This document shows positions 18,117 through 25,122 of a stretch of DNA of 64,000 nt, piece by piece; the first letter of the stretch is position 1; every line of letters begins with the position of its first letter. This stretch comes from Deltaproteobacteria bacterium. Lineage in GTDB: Bacteria; Myxococcota_A; UBA9160; UBA4427. A program made the translations under genes and the position numbers. Below the pieces are notes generated by a model, which was given only the letters and a program-made list of their open reading frames with translations, had not been told where the DNA came from and did not search any database. Location of the stretch: assembly GCA_029261855.1 (NCBI GenBank), contig JAJDAN010000056.1:55305-119304 (forward strand), given 5' to 3'.

Positions 18117-19073
18117 TCAGGTCGCGCGGGTCCGTTGCCTCCTCGCGTAGAGGAAGGCCGTGCCGGCGAGTGCGGCGCATAGCAAGACGGTTCCGAATCC
18201 GCCCAGGGCCGGAAGCGTGCCCGGTGCGTTGAAGGGATCGCCGAGGCTGATTCCTGAGGCCCCGTTCAGGCCCGTGACGAGGGGCTCGACTCCGGAGCCG
18301 TCCAGCTTGGCTCGCTTGATCTGCGGAATTCCCGCCATCGTCCAGTAGACCTGATTGCCGAGGGGGTCGACCGCGATGCCCTGGGGACGGTCCAGCCCCG
18401 TGGTAACCAGGTCCTGCACGTCCGACCCGTCCAGGTTTGCCCGCTGGATCTTGTCGGCGCCCCAGTCCGCCCAGTACATCTTGCCCTCGCTGACGTCGAG
18501 GTCGATGCCGCGGGGACCGTCCAACCCCGTAGTCACGAGGTCCTCGACGCCAGACCCGTCGAGGTTCGCCCGCCGGATCGACTGGTCGCCACGATCCGTC
18601 CAGTACATCTTGCCCGCTGCCGGGTCGAGGGCGATCCACTCCGCCTGGATCAGCCCGACGACCACGAGATTCTCGACGTTCGCTCCGCTGAGGTCGGCCC
18701 GCTGGATCCGGTCCGTCCCGATGTCCGTCCAGTACATCTTGCCGCCCTGCAGGTCGAGCGCGATTCCGGTGGGCCAGACGAGCCCCGTGGTGATGAGGTC
18801 CTCGACGTTCGAGCCGTCGAGGTTCGCCCGCCGGATCCAGCCAAACCCGGCGTCGGTCCAGTACATCTTGCCGCCCTGCAGATCGACCGCGATTCCGCTG
18901 AGGGAGCCCAATCCGGAGGTGATCAGATTCTCGGCGTCGCCGCCGACGCGGTTGGCCCGCTGGATCGCGCCCCCTGTGAGGGTCCAGTACATCTTGGACT
19001 GGGAGTAGGCGACATCGGGAAGGGCCGAGCCTATCCCGATGACGAGAATCGAGAGAGCCGCAAGACCTAGCAT
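18117..19073 (-). CDS. Secreted six-blade YWTD (LDL-receptor class B-like) propeller with sorting tail
   Basis: 318 residues from the ATG at 19073, preceded by AGGAAG eight bases upstream; the frame is open further but the upstream part lacks coding character. A signal peptide covers about residues 1-24. Six tandem repeats of about 42 residues follow, each built round GKMYWTD and ending in a variant of IQRANLDGSNVEDLVTTGLD. That makes a complete six-blade propeller as in LDL-receptor class B domains. The C-terminus has PALGGFGTVLLCAALAGTAF followed by RRQR, a sorting-type tail. It is probably a surface binding protein; the ligand is unknown. Confidence 0.85.
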   Translation of the reverse strand: MLGLAALSILVIGIGSALPDVAYSQSKMYWTLTGGAIQRANRVGGDAENLITSGLGSLSGIAVDLQGGKMYWTDAGFGWIRRANLDGSNVEDLITTGLVWPTGIALDLQGGKMYWTDIGTDRIQRADLSGANVENLVVVGLIQAEWIALDPAAGKMYWTDRGDQSIRRANLDGSGVEDLVTTGLDGPRGIDLDVSEGKMYWADWGADKIQRANLDGSDVQDLVTTGLDRPQGIAVDPLGNQVYWTMAGIPQIKRAKLDGSGVEPLVTGLNGASGISLGDPFNAPGTLPALGGFGTVLLCAALAGTAFLYARRQRTRAT

Positions 19074-19377
19074 TTGTCTCACTTCCTGTTCTCCTGCTAC
19101 TGCGCTCCAGGTGCTGGTTGCCAAGAAGGCCCGGGGAGCTGGGCCCACAGTCTGAACCCCGTTCTCGCACGCACGGCGTGTGCGTGTCAACCGGGTCTGC
19201 CCCGCGAAGTCGAGAGCCGATCGATACCGGTTCCGCCCGCGGTGCTCGTTTCCGTTGGACCTGGAACGCTCGCACGACCCGAGCAGTTCTTACGGAACTT
19301 GCACACTCGGCGGCGCCCGATCCGGCTCGAATCCAATAGACTGCGGGCCAACGAGCGACCCGAGGCGTGGATCTTCT
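19074..19377. other. Divergent intergenic region
   Basis: About 300 bp between the YWTD protein and the desaturase. It contains ribosome-binding sequence for the YWTD gene at its left edge and presumably both promoters. The frame of the desaturase is open through much of it, without coding character. I see no clear repeat or conserved motif. Confidence 0.35.
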
Positions 19378-20301
19378 TTGAGCACGACCACCGAGCTGCA
19401 CCCGAGCGAAGCTTCCGCGGCCTTTCGGGGGCACGCGAGTGGGCCCGCTTCCGCTGAACGGGCGCCGACGCGCGGCCCATCGGTCCGCAAGGTCGAGATC
19501 TCCGGGGCCGATCGCGGCACGATCCTGAAGTACAAGGCGGATCGCGGCCCGGTCGCGTACGTGCTCGCGATGTTCGTCCTGCACGTGCTGCTCTGGATCT
19601 ATGCATCCCCGCTGGTCGCGTTGGCGGCGCTCGTACCCCTGGCGGTCGGCAGCATGTTCGTCGCGCCGATCCACCACCACCACCAGCACCTCAACACGTT
19701 CCGCGCGCCCGGACTGAACCGCGTGTACGACATCGTGCTGGCGCTGCAGACCGGCGTCGCTCCGTACAGCTGGGTGCTGCACCACAACCTCGGCCACCAT
19801 CGCAACTATCTGCACCAGCACCCGCACGCAGCACCCGACGAATCGGCCTGGACTCGCAAGGACGGCTCCCAGCAGGGCCGAGTCGAATACACGCTCCACG
19901 CGCTCGTGCGGCATCAGCGCGACATCGTCCGGGTCGGGCTGAAGCACCGCCGCTACCTGAGCTACTGGCTGTTGATGAAGGCGCCCCTATACGGGCTGAT
20001 CGCGCTGGCGCTGTGGATCAACGCCTGGAACACCGCGACGATCTTCCTGATTCCCGGGCTGATCGCGCTGGCGCACACGATCTGGGCCACCTACGAGCAC
20101 CACTCGGGTTGCGAGACCCACGGCCACCTGGTCGGCAGCCTCAACCGGGACAACCGCGTCTACAACCTTCTGACCGGCAACCTGGGCTTGCACACCGCGC
20201 ACCACAAGCGACCCGGCCTGCACTGGTCGCTGCTCCCGCAAGTGCATGCGGAGATCAAGGATCACATCCCGGAGCACTTGATCCTGAAGAACTTCTGGTA
20301 G
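19378..20301 (+). CDS. Membrane fatty acid desaturase
   Basis: 307 residues from a TTG at 19378; the frame is open back to 19180 and the true start is uncertain because no strong ribosome binding site is visible. Hydrophobic helices (for example AYVLAMFVLHVLLWIYA) and His-rich boxes define the family: HHHHQH, HNLGHHRNYLH and HTAHH, with an additional TYEHHSG. These bind a di-iron centre in the membrane and introduce a double bond or hydroxyl into lipid acyl chains using O2. Spacing fits the FA_desaturase superfamily. No electron-transfer partner is adjacent. Confidence 0.85.
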   Translation: MSTTTELHPSEASAAFRGHASGPASAERAPTRGPSVRKVEISGADRGTILKYKADRGPVAYVLAMFVLHVLLWIYASPLVALAALVPLAVGSMFVAPIHHHHQHLNTFRAPGLNRVYDIVLALQTGVAPYSWVLHHNLGHHRNYLHQHPHAAPDESAWTRKDGSQQGRVEYTLHALVRHQRDIVRVGLKHRRYLSYWLLMKAPLYGLIALALWINAWNTATIFLIPGLIALAHTIWATYEHHSGCETHGHLVGSLNRDNRVYNLLTGNLGLHTAHHKRPGLHWSLLPQVHAEIKDHIPEHLILKNFW

Positions 20302-20323
20302 CGCCGGGCGGCAGATCGAATCC

Positions 20324-20830
20324 CTAACGGGGCTCGATCGCGTAGAACCAGGCGTCGCCGGTGGCGGCCATCTCCGGGCGCAGCGGCGCCCCGTACTTCC
20401 GCTCGGTCTCCGATCCGATGCCGGCGAGCGCCGGGTGGTCCGGACCAAGGCGAACGATCTTCCTCTCGTAGCGCTTGCCGTCGATGCGGATCACCGCGCG
20501 CGGGTCCTTCTCGGCTTGCATCGGCCAGTGCTTCCACAGCTTCCCGATCGTCGAGTTCATGTATCCGCTGACGGCGTAGAGCTTGCCGTCGACGACCTGC
20601 AGCCAGATCGTTCGCGACACCGGTGGATCGACCAGCTGGAACTCCATCTCGGGGAGATCCCTTGCGAAGCTCCAGTCGGGTTCGGGCCCGGTGTAGAGCT
20701 CACCGGCCACGAGAGGCCCACCGGGCAGGATCGCCGTCGGGCCGTCACCGAAGCGCGCTACGAACACCACCACAGCGAAGAAGAGCACGAGCGCGACGAG
20801 GATGCCGCCGAGCCATTTCAGGATCTGCAT
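20324..20830 (-). CDS. Membrane-anchored hypothetical protein
   Basis: 168 residues. One N-terminal membrane helix (about 8-27) is followed by a periplasmic domain with alternating strands (SRTIWLQVVDGKLYAVSGY, DPRAVIRIDGKRYERKIVRL), reminiscent of split-barrel proteins but without a recognised motif. The domain has several Trp and Tyr and no Cys. It converges on the desaturase with about 20 bp between stops. Family not recognised. Confidence 0.65.
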   Translation of the reverse strand: MQILKWLGGILVALVLFFAVVVFVARFGDGPTAILPGGPLVAGELYTGPEPDWSFARDLPEMEFQLVDPPVSRTIWLQVVDGKLYAVSGYMNSTIGKLWKHWPMQAEKDPRAVIRIDGKRYERKIVRLGPDHPALAGIGSETERKYGAPLRPEMAATGDAWFYAIEPR

Positions 20831-20940
20831 GGAGTCTCCCCTTCGCGTGGAATGAAGCGTGGAATGTGACGTGGATGAAGCGATCAGGAGTCTAGCGACC
20901 GATCGCTAGCGTTCGCCCGTTGGCCCGATCGCGCGCGACC

Positions 20941-21435
20941 TCAGCGGGGGCCGTCGTTCACGCAGCGGCGACCGTCCTTGCGGTAGCCCCGTTCGCAGCG
21001 CCAGCCATCACCCGCAGGCTCCAGGTAGGCATGCTCCGGAATCGCTATCTCGACGCAAGCCCGATCGAGGCTGCGATAGCCGCGCTCGCAGTCCCAGCCT
21101 TGTCGACTCGGAGCGAGGAAGGCATTCACCGGCACGGCGATCTGTTCGCAGCGCTCATCGGCCTTTTGGTAGCCTCGGTCGCAGTCCCAGCCGCGCCCGA
21201 ACGAATTCAGGTGACCGTTGCCGGGGATACGGACGGCGACGCACGACTCTGCGATCTCCTGATAGCCCCAGTTGCAGTCCCAGCCCTCGCCGTGGCGCCG
21301 CGCGTGGCCGTGCAGGGGCGTGACGTTGCCGGAATCGACGCGGGCGATTTCCGTGTCGGACCAGGCCACTACCGGCGACAGCATGAACATCAGCAGGCTC
21401 CAGCACACGGCTCGTTGCAGCGACTCGATTCTCAC
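20941..21435 (-). CDS. Secreted cysteine-rich protein with four GWDCxxGY repeats
   Basis: 164 residues from a GTG at 21435, chosen because GGAGGG sits four bases upstream and the signal peptide follows at once (ending VVAWS). The mature protein is four tandem units of about 30 residues, each with GW(D/R)C, then GY, then a second Cys, then a hydrophobic-Pro segment (CEQIAVPVNAFLAPS). Two Cys per unit suggest one disulphide each, like miniature EGF-like modules. Similar tandem repeats occur in other proteobacterial exported proteins, but I know no function. It lies 50 bp downstream of the GIY-YIG-like gene on the same strand. Confidence 0.75.
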   Translation of the reverse strand: MRIESLQRAVCWSLLMFMLSPVVAWSDTEIARVDSGNVTPLHGHARRHGEGWDCNWGYQEIAESCVAVRIPGNGHLNSFGRGWDCDRGYQKADERCEQIAVPVNAFLAPSRQGWDCERGYRSLDRACVEIAIPEHAYLEPAGDGWRCERGYRKDGRRCVNDGPR

Positions 21436-21485
21436 TGGACCCTCCAATCTCGTTGGGTTGATTCCCGACGTCTGCGGCCTTCGCC

Positions 21486-22046
21486 CTAGGCGGCGAGCTG
21501 CACCGGCTGGACCGGATTGTCCAGCGCGCGATCGCCGCCGAACGCGTCGTAATTGCGCCATTCCTGGGCGTACGCTTCTTGCGGCGACGGCGAGTAGCTG
21601 TACGCGAAACGCGTATATCCGTCTCCCCAGGCCTCGGGGTCACGGGCGCGCAGGTCGGCGCGCGAACGCCCTCCCGTCCGGAGCTGCCACGGAGCCGTCG
21701 CGACGGAGGAGTGTCGATCGAAGCGGCTCGGCATGCCGATCCAATCGTGCAGGCGCTGCTTGACGTCGGAATCCGAGCGTCCGACGTAGAAGACGCGGAA
21801 GTCGCCGTCGTCCAGGTAGCCCAGCGCATAGTTGCCGGCGGACTTCTGCGAAAGGACCGCGTCGACGCCGTCCTCGGTGAGCGGATACGAGCCGCTCATT
21901 TCCAGCATGCGCAGGGTCGCGTATCTCGCAGTACAGGCTCCGCAGACCGAGAGCGGATGCTCACCCGGGTGCAGACACTCGCACCAGAAGCAGTTCACCA
22001 GGCCCGAGTCGGGCAGGCTGCGGTCTCGCGTGTCGTCGTCGGCCAT
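21486..22046 (-). CDS. Zinc-ribbon plus GIY-YIG-like nuclease-fold protein
   Basis: 186 residues from the ATG at 22046 (GGGAG about eight bases upstream). Near the N-terminus CFWC and CGAC pairs form a probable zinc ribbon (about residues 19-40). The next part fits a GIY-YIG core: NYALGYLDDGD, FRVFYVGRSDSDVKQRL, and a C-terminal EAYAQEWRNYDAFGG / LDNPVQP element. In GIY-YIG enzymes the Tyr, Arg and Glu of these segments make the active site. Here the Tyr, the Arg of the QRL segment and a Glu are present, so nuclease activity is possible. It is divergent from the XRE/TIR-like pair across a palindrome-containing promoter. Confidence 0.65.
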   Translation of the reverse strand: MADDDTRDRSLPDSGLVNCFWCECLHPGEHPLSVCGACTARYATLRMLEMSGSYPLTEDGVDAVLSQKSAGNYALGYLDDGDFRVFYVGRSDSDVKQRLHDWIGMPSRFDRHSSVATAPWQLRTGGRSRADLRARDPEAWGDGYTRFAYSYSPSPQEAYAQEWRNYDAFGGDRALDNPVQPVQLAA

Positions 22047-22092
22047 GAAGCGATCTCCCAGGGACAGGGCGTCCAGACCGCTCACTCTACTC

Positions 22093-22105
22093 AACTTGCA
22101 AAGTT
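22093..22105. promoter_or_regulatory. Palindrome in the GIY-YIG/XRE divergent promoter (site 1)
   Basis: AACTTGCAAAGTT is a perfect 5-3-5 inverted repeat in an AT-rich patch, 47 bases upstream of the GIY-YIG-like start. Together with site 2 it is a candidate binding site for the XRE regulator. Confidence 0.45.
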
Positions 22106-22125
22106 TGTCGAGCAGTTGCGCATAT

Positions 22126-22143
22126 TGCTTGATCTATCAAGCA
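22126..22143. promoter_or_regulatory. Palindrome in the GIY-YIG/XRE divergent promoter (site 2)
   Basis: TGCTTGATCTATCAAGCA has perfect 8-bp arms around CT. It lies about 100 bases before the XRE ATG and 80 before the GIY-YIG start. XRE-family dimers typically bind such short symmetric sites in their own promoters. Confidence 0.55.
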
Positions 22144-22246
22144 GTCTGCTCCACACTGGCCCCGCATGATCCCGACGAACGCACACCCAGGAGGGGCATC
22201 GATTGCTTTTCACGGCCAACGACGACATCCGGCCCGGACACAAGCG

Positions 22247-22651
22247 ATGACAGCGCGTGCCACCAAGAAACGAAGTCGCCCGGCGCAAGCCGAGTTCCTC
22301 GCCCGAACGAACGAGCTGGGCGGAGTCATCTCCGACCTGCGCAAGGCCAAGGGTCTCTCGCTGCGGGAAGTCGAGGAAGCCACGGGCAAGGCGGTCTCGA
22401 ACGCGTACCTCAGCCAGCTGGAGAACGGCAGGATCAAGAAGCCTTCGCCGAACGTGCTTCACAGTCTGTCCGAGGTCTACTCGGTTCCATACGAAGCACT
22501 GATGGAGAAGGCCGGCTACCTCGTCCCGTCCGAGAACACGGACGGACCCCGCCGAAGGCTGGCGGCCTTTGCGATCGACGATCTGACCGCAGAAGAAGAG
22601 GAAGAGCTCCTCAAGTACCTGGCGTTCCTGCGCTCGCGAGCCAAATCATGA
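22247..22651 (+). CDS. XRE family helix-turn-helix regulator
   Basis: 134 residues from the ATG at 22247; an ATG at 22166 is also in frame. The HTH_3 domain spans about residues 25-82 (GVISDLRKAKGLSLREVEEA, then NAYLSQLENGRIKKPSPNVL). The C-terminal tail is acidic (LTAEEEEELLKYLAFLRSRA). Such short XRE proteins control toxin-antitoxin, restriction and prophage genes. The stop overlaps the TIR-like gene (ATGA), so the two are coupled, and palindromes upstream suggest autoregulation. Confidence 0.88.
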   Translation: MTARATKKRSRPAQAEFLARTNELGGVISDLRKAKGLSLREVEEATGKAVSNAYLSQLENGRIKKPSPNVLHSLSEVYSVPYEALMEKAGYLVPSENTDGPRRRLAAFAIDDLTAEEEEELLKYLAFLRSRAKS

Positions 22652-23256
22652 ATTCAACGCAAGACGAACATTCGTCCGAAGGATCCCCCATGAGAAGCAG
22701 GTCGACCGAAGCCTCACCCCGTCCGAGTCCCGACGCCTTCGGCCGGCCCGCCAGCTCGCGACGGTCGACCCGATTCGACGTCTTCGTCAGCTTCGATACG
22801 GACCACGACAAAGAGCTCTGTGATCGCATCCTGGCCCAATCGCGGATGCCTGGCTCTGGCTTCAGGGTCATGGGAGCTTCCTCTCGTTCGACTGCGACGG
22901 AGGCGACGCAAGAGACGACGCGTCGCCAGATCGCGAAGGCAGACCAGGTGATCGTGATCTGCGGTGAACATACGGACGCATCGGTCGGTGTATTCAACGA
23001 GCTCCGTGCCGCGCAAGGGGAGGAGAAGCCCTACATCATGCTCTGGGGTCGCAGGGAGGTCATGTGCTGCAAGCCACAGGGAGCCCGGACGACCGAGGGC
23101 ATGTTCAGCTGGACACGACAGATCTTGCAGGATCAGCTCGCCCTCAATCTGCGCAAGGCGCAGGAGCATGAAAAGACGACTGCAGTCGCTCGACGCTGCG
23201 CGCTTCTGAAGGGCCGTCCGATGGACGCGGAAGCACAACCGCCCCGGGAGCCGTGA
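22648..23256 (+). CDS. TIR-like (MTH538/DUF1863, ThsB-type) domain protein
   Basis: 202 residues starting at an ATG that overlaps the XRE stop. After a disordered Ser/Arg-rich lead of about 45 residues comes RFDVFVSFDTDHDKELCDRI, then RRQIAKADQVIVICGEHTDA and VFNELRAAQGEEKPYIMLWG. This is the pattern of the MTH538 TIR-like family that includes ThsB of the Thoeris anti-phage system. Glu in FNEL sits where TIR NADases carry the catalytic Glu. TIR proteins of this type make nucleotide signals or bind partners. No ThsA-like gene is adjacent. Assignment is from motif reading and is fairly but not fully secure. Confidence 0.72.
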   Translation: MNSTQDEHSSEGSPMRSRSTEASPRPSPDAFGRPASSRRSTRFDVFVSFDTDHDKELCDRILAQSRMPGSGFRVMGASSRSTATEATQETTRRQIAKADQVIVICGEHTDASVGVFNELRAAQGEEKPYIMLWGRREVMCCKPQGARTTEGMFSWTRQILQDQLALNLRKAQEHEKTTAVARRCALLKGRPMDAEAQPPREP

Positions 23257-23275
23257 TCGCGAGCCTCCGTGGCCC

Positions 23276-24133
23276 GTGCGCGACGCGCCAATGACCCACG
23301 ACGTTCCCGCCACGCTTCTCTCCGACGAGGACCCGGCCCCGTTTGCGGTGGAAAACGAGGCTGCCTCGTCGGACTTCGTGCTGGTCTGTGATCACGCCGG
23401 AAATCGCATTCCGCGGCGGCTGGGTCGTCTGGGACTGAGCGAGCGGGAACTCGAGACCCACATCGCATGGGACATCGGGGTGGCGGACACGGCGCGGCTG
23501 CTCGCTACCAGACTGGATGCTCTGCTCATCACACAGAGCTACTCGCGCCTCGTAGTCGACGCCAATCGCCCGCTCGAGTCGCCGGAATCGATCGTCACCC
23601 TCAGCGAAGCCACGCCGGTGCCCGGCAACGAAGGGCTCGCCGACGCCCAACGCGAGCAGCGGGCTCGGGAGATCTTCCACCCCTATCACGACCGGATCCG
23701 AGTGGAACTGGACCGGCGCGAACGCGAGGGACGAGCCGCGATTCTGGTGGCCCTGCACAGCTTCACGCCGGTCTTCCGGGATCGCGCGAGGGACTGGCAG
23801 GCCGGGGTGCTCTACAACCGCGAACCACGCTTTGCCCGTCTGGTGCTCGCAGAGCTGCGCCGGGACCCACATCTCATCGTGGGCGAGAACGAGCCGTACG
23901 CGGCGAGCGACGCCACCGACTACACGATCGTGGTTCACGGAGAACAACGCGGACTGGACCAGGTCGAGATCGAACTGCGTCAGGACCTGCTCGTCGAGGC
24001 AGACGCACGACGAGAGTGGGCCGAGCGCGTCGCGCATGCGCTCGAAGCGGCACGGTCCTCCTTGCTCGATGCTCGAGCTACGAGCGCGATCGTCGGGGAC
24101 GCTCAGGCTCTTCCCCGCACGCTGCTACCCTAG
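23276..24133 (+). CDS. N-formylglutamate amidohydrolase family protein
   Basis: 285 residues from a GTG; an ATG at 23291 would remove five residues. VLVCDHAGNRIPRRLGRLGL, THIAWDIGV and SYSRLVVDANRPL are the signature segments, followed by YHDRI and VALHSFTP. Family members hydrolyse N-formyl- or related N-acyl amino acids with a bound metal. In this genome it is followed without a gap by a transglutaminase-like protein, not by histidine-degradation genes, so a role outside Hut metabolism (for example peptide or polyamine turnover) is equally possible. Confidence 0.87.
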   Translation: MRDAPMTHDVPATLLSDEDPAPFAVENEAASSDFVLVCDHAGNRIPRRLGRLGLSERELETHIAWDIGVADTARLLATRLDALLITQSYSRLVVDANRPLESPESIVTLSEATPVPGNEGLADAQREQRAREIFHPYHDRIRVELDRREREGRAAILVALHSFTPVFRDRARDWQAGVLYNREPRFARLVLAELRRDPHLIVGENEPYAASDATDYTIVVHGEQRGLDQVEIELRQDLLVEADARREWAERVAHALEAARSSLLDARATSAIVGDAQALPRTLLP

Positions 24134-24154
24134 GTGGTGCCAAAGGCGGTGCCA

Positions 24155-24973
24155 ATGCAAATCAATGTGGGCTACGAGCTCACCTACGAATGCCCGCAGC
24201 CGACGCCGATGATCCTGGCGTTGAGCGTCCACTACAGCCGCGCTTCGGACATCGTGAAGCCCGATCACCTGACGATCCAACCCTCGGTCCCCATCGAGGC
24301 CTACCGCGATTCGTTCGGAAACTGGTGCAGCCGCCTCGTGGCGCCCGCCGGACTCGTGCGGCTGCGGGGAGACGGAATCGTCAACGACACCGGACTGCCG
24401 GACGAGACGGCGCCGCACGCCATGCAGCGTTCGGTGCAGTCGCTGCCCGGAGACACGCTGCAGTTCCTGCTCGGGAGCCGCTACTGCGAAACGGACCTGC
24501 TTTCCGAAACCGCCTGGAAGCTGTTCGAGGGAACGCCGCCAGGCTGGCCGCGTGTGCAGGGGATCTGCGACTTCGTGCACGACCACATCCGTTTCAGCTA
24601 CGACCACGCGCGCGCGACGAAGACCGCGCATGAGGTGTGGCGCGAGCGCGTCGGCGTGTGCCGCGACTACGCGCACCTCGCGATCACGTTCTGTCGTTGC
24701 CTCAACATCCCGGCGCGCTACTGCACCGGGTACCTGGGTGACATCGGGATGCCTCCGCCTTATGCGCCGATGGACTTCGCCGGTTGGTTCGAGGCCTTCC
24801 TCGACGACCGCTGGTACACATTCGACGCCCGCAACAACACTCCGCGGATCGGTCGCGTCTTGATCGCACGAGGCCGGGACGCCGCCGACGTGGCCATCAG
24901 CACCACCTTCGGCCCCAACACGATGCAGACCTTCCAGGTCTGGACCAACGTGCTGGCAGAGGCGAACGGATAG
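24155..24973 (+). CDS. Transglutaminase-like cysteine protease-fold protein
   Basis: 272 residues from the ATG at 24155 (AAGGCGG six bases upstream); an in-frame GTG at 24134 is the alternative. The core contains GVCRDYAHLAITFCRCLNIP with the presumed nucleophile Cys, and PMDFAGWFEAFLDDRWYTFD followed by GRVLIARGRDAADVAISTTF. In related proteins a His precedes the 'AWFEA' segment; here the position reads Ala-Gly, so the usual catalytic His may be missing. Such proteins are cytoplasmic amidases or proteases of unknown substrate. It follows the amidohydrolase at a distance of 21 bp. Confidence 0.82.
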   Translation: MQINVGYELTYECPQPTPMILALSVHYSRASDIVKPDHLTIQPSVPIEAYRDSFGNWCSRLVAPAGLVRLRGDGIVNDTGLPDETAPHAMQRSVQSLPGDTLQFLLGSRYCETDLLSETAWKLFEGTPPGWPRVQGICDFVHDHIRFSYDHARATKTAHEVWRERVGVCRDYAHLAITFCRCLNIPARYCTGYLGDIGMPPPYAPMDFAGWFEAFLDDRWYTFDARNNTPRIGRVLIARGRDAADVAISTTFGPNTMQTFQVWTNVLAEANG

Positions 24974-25122
24974 GCGACCGCTCCCGCTGCGGGAGCGTCG
25001 CGGAGCCGACAGGAGTGGCGCAGGGGCACGAGACGCGAGACGAGACATGATGTTGCTTGGTCAGCGCCATTTCTTCTGGCAGACTGATCGAACCTGATTC
25101 GTACTCGGCCAGGAGGCGTCGC

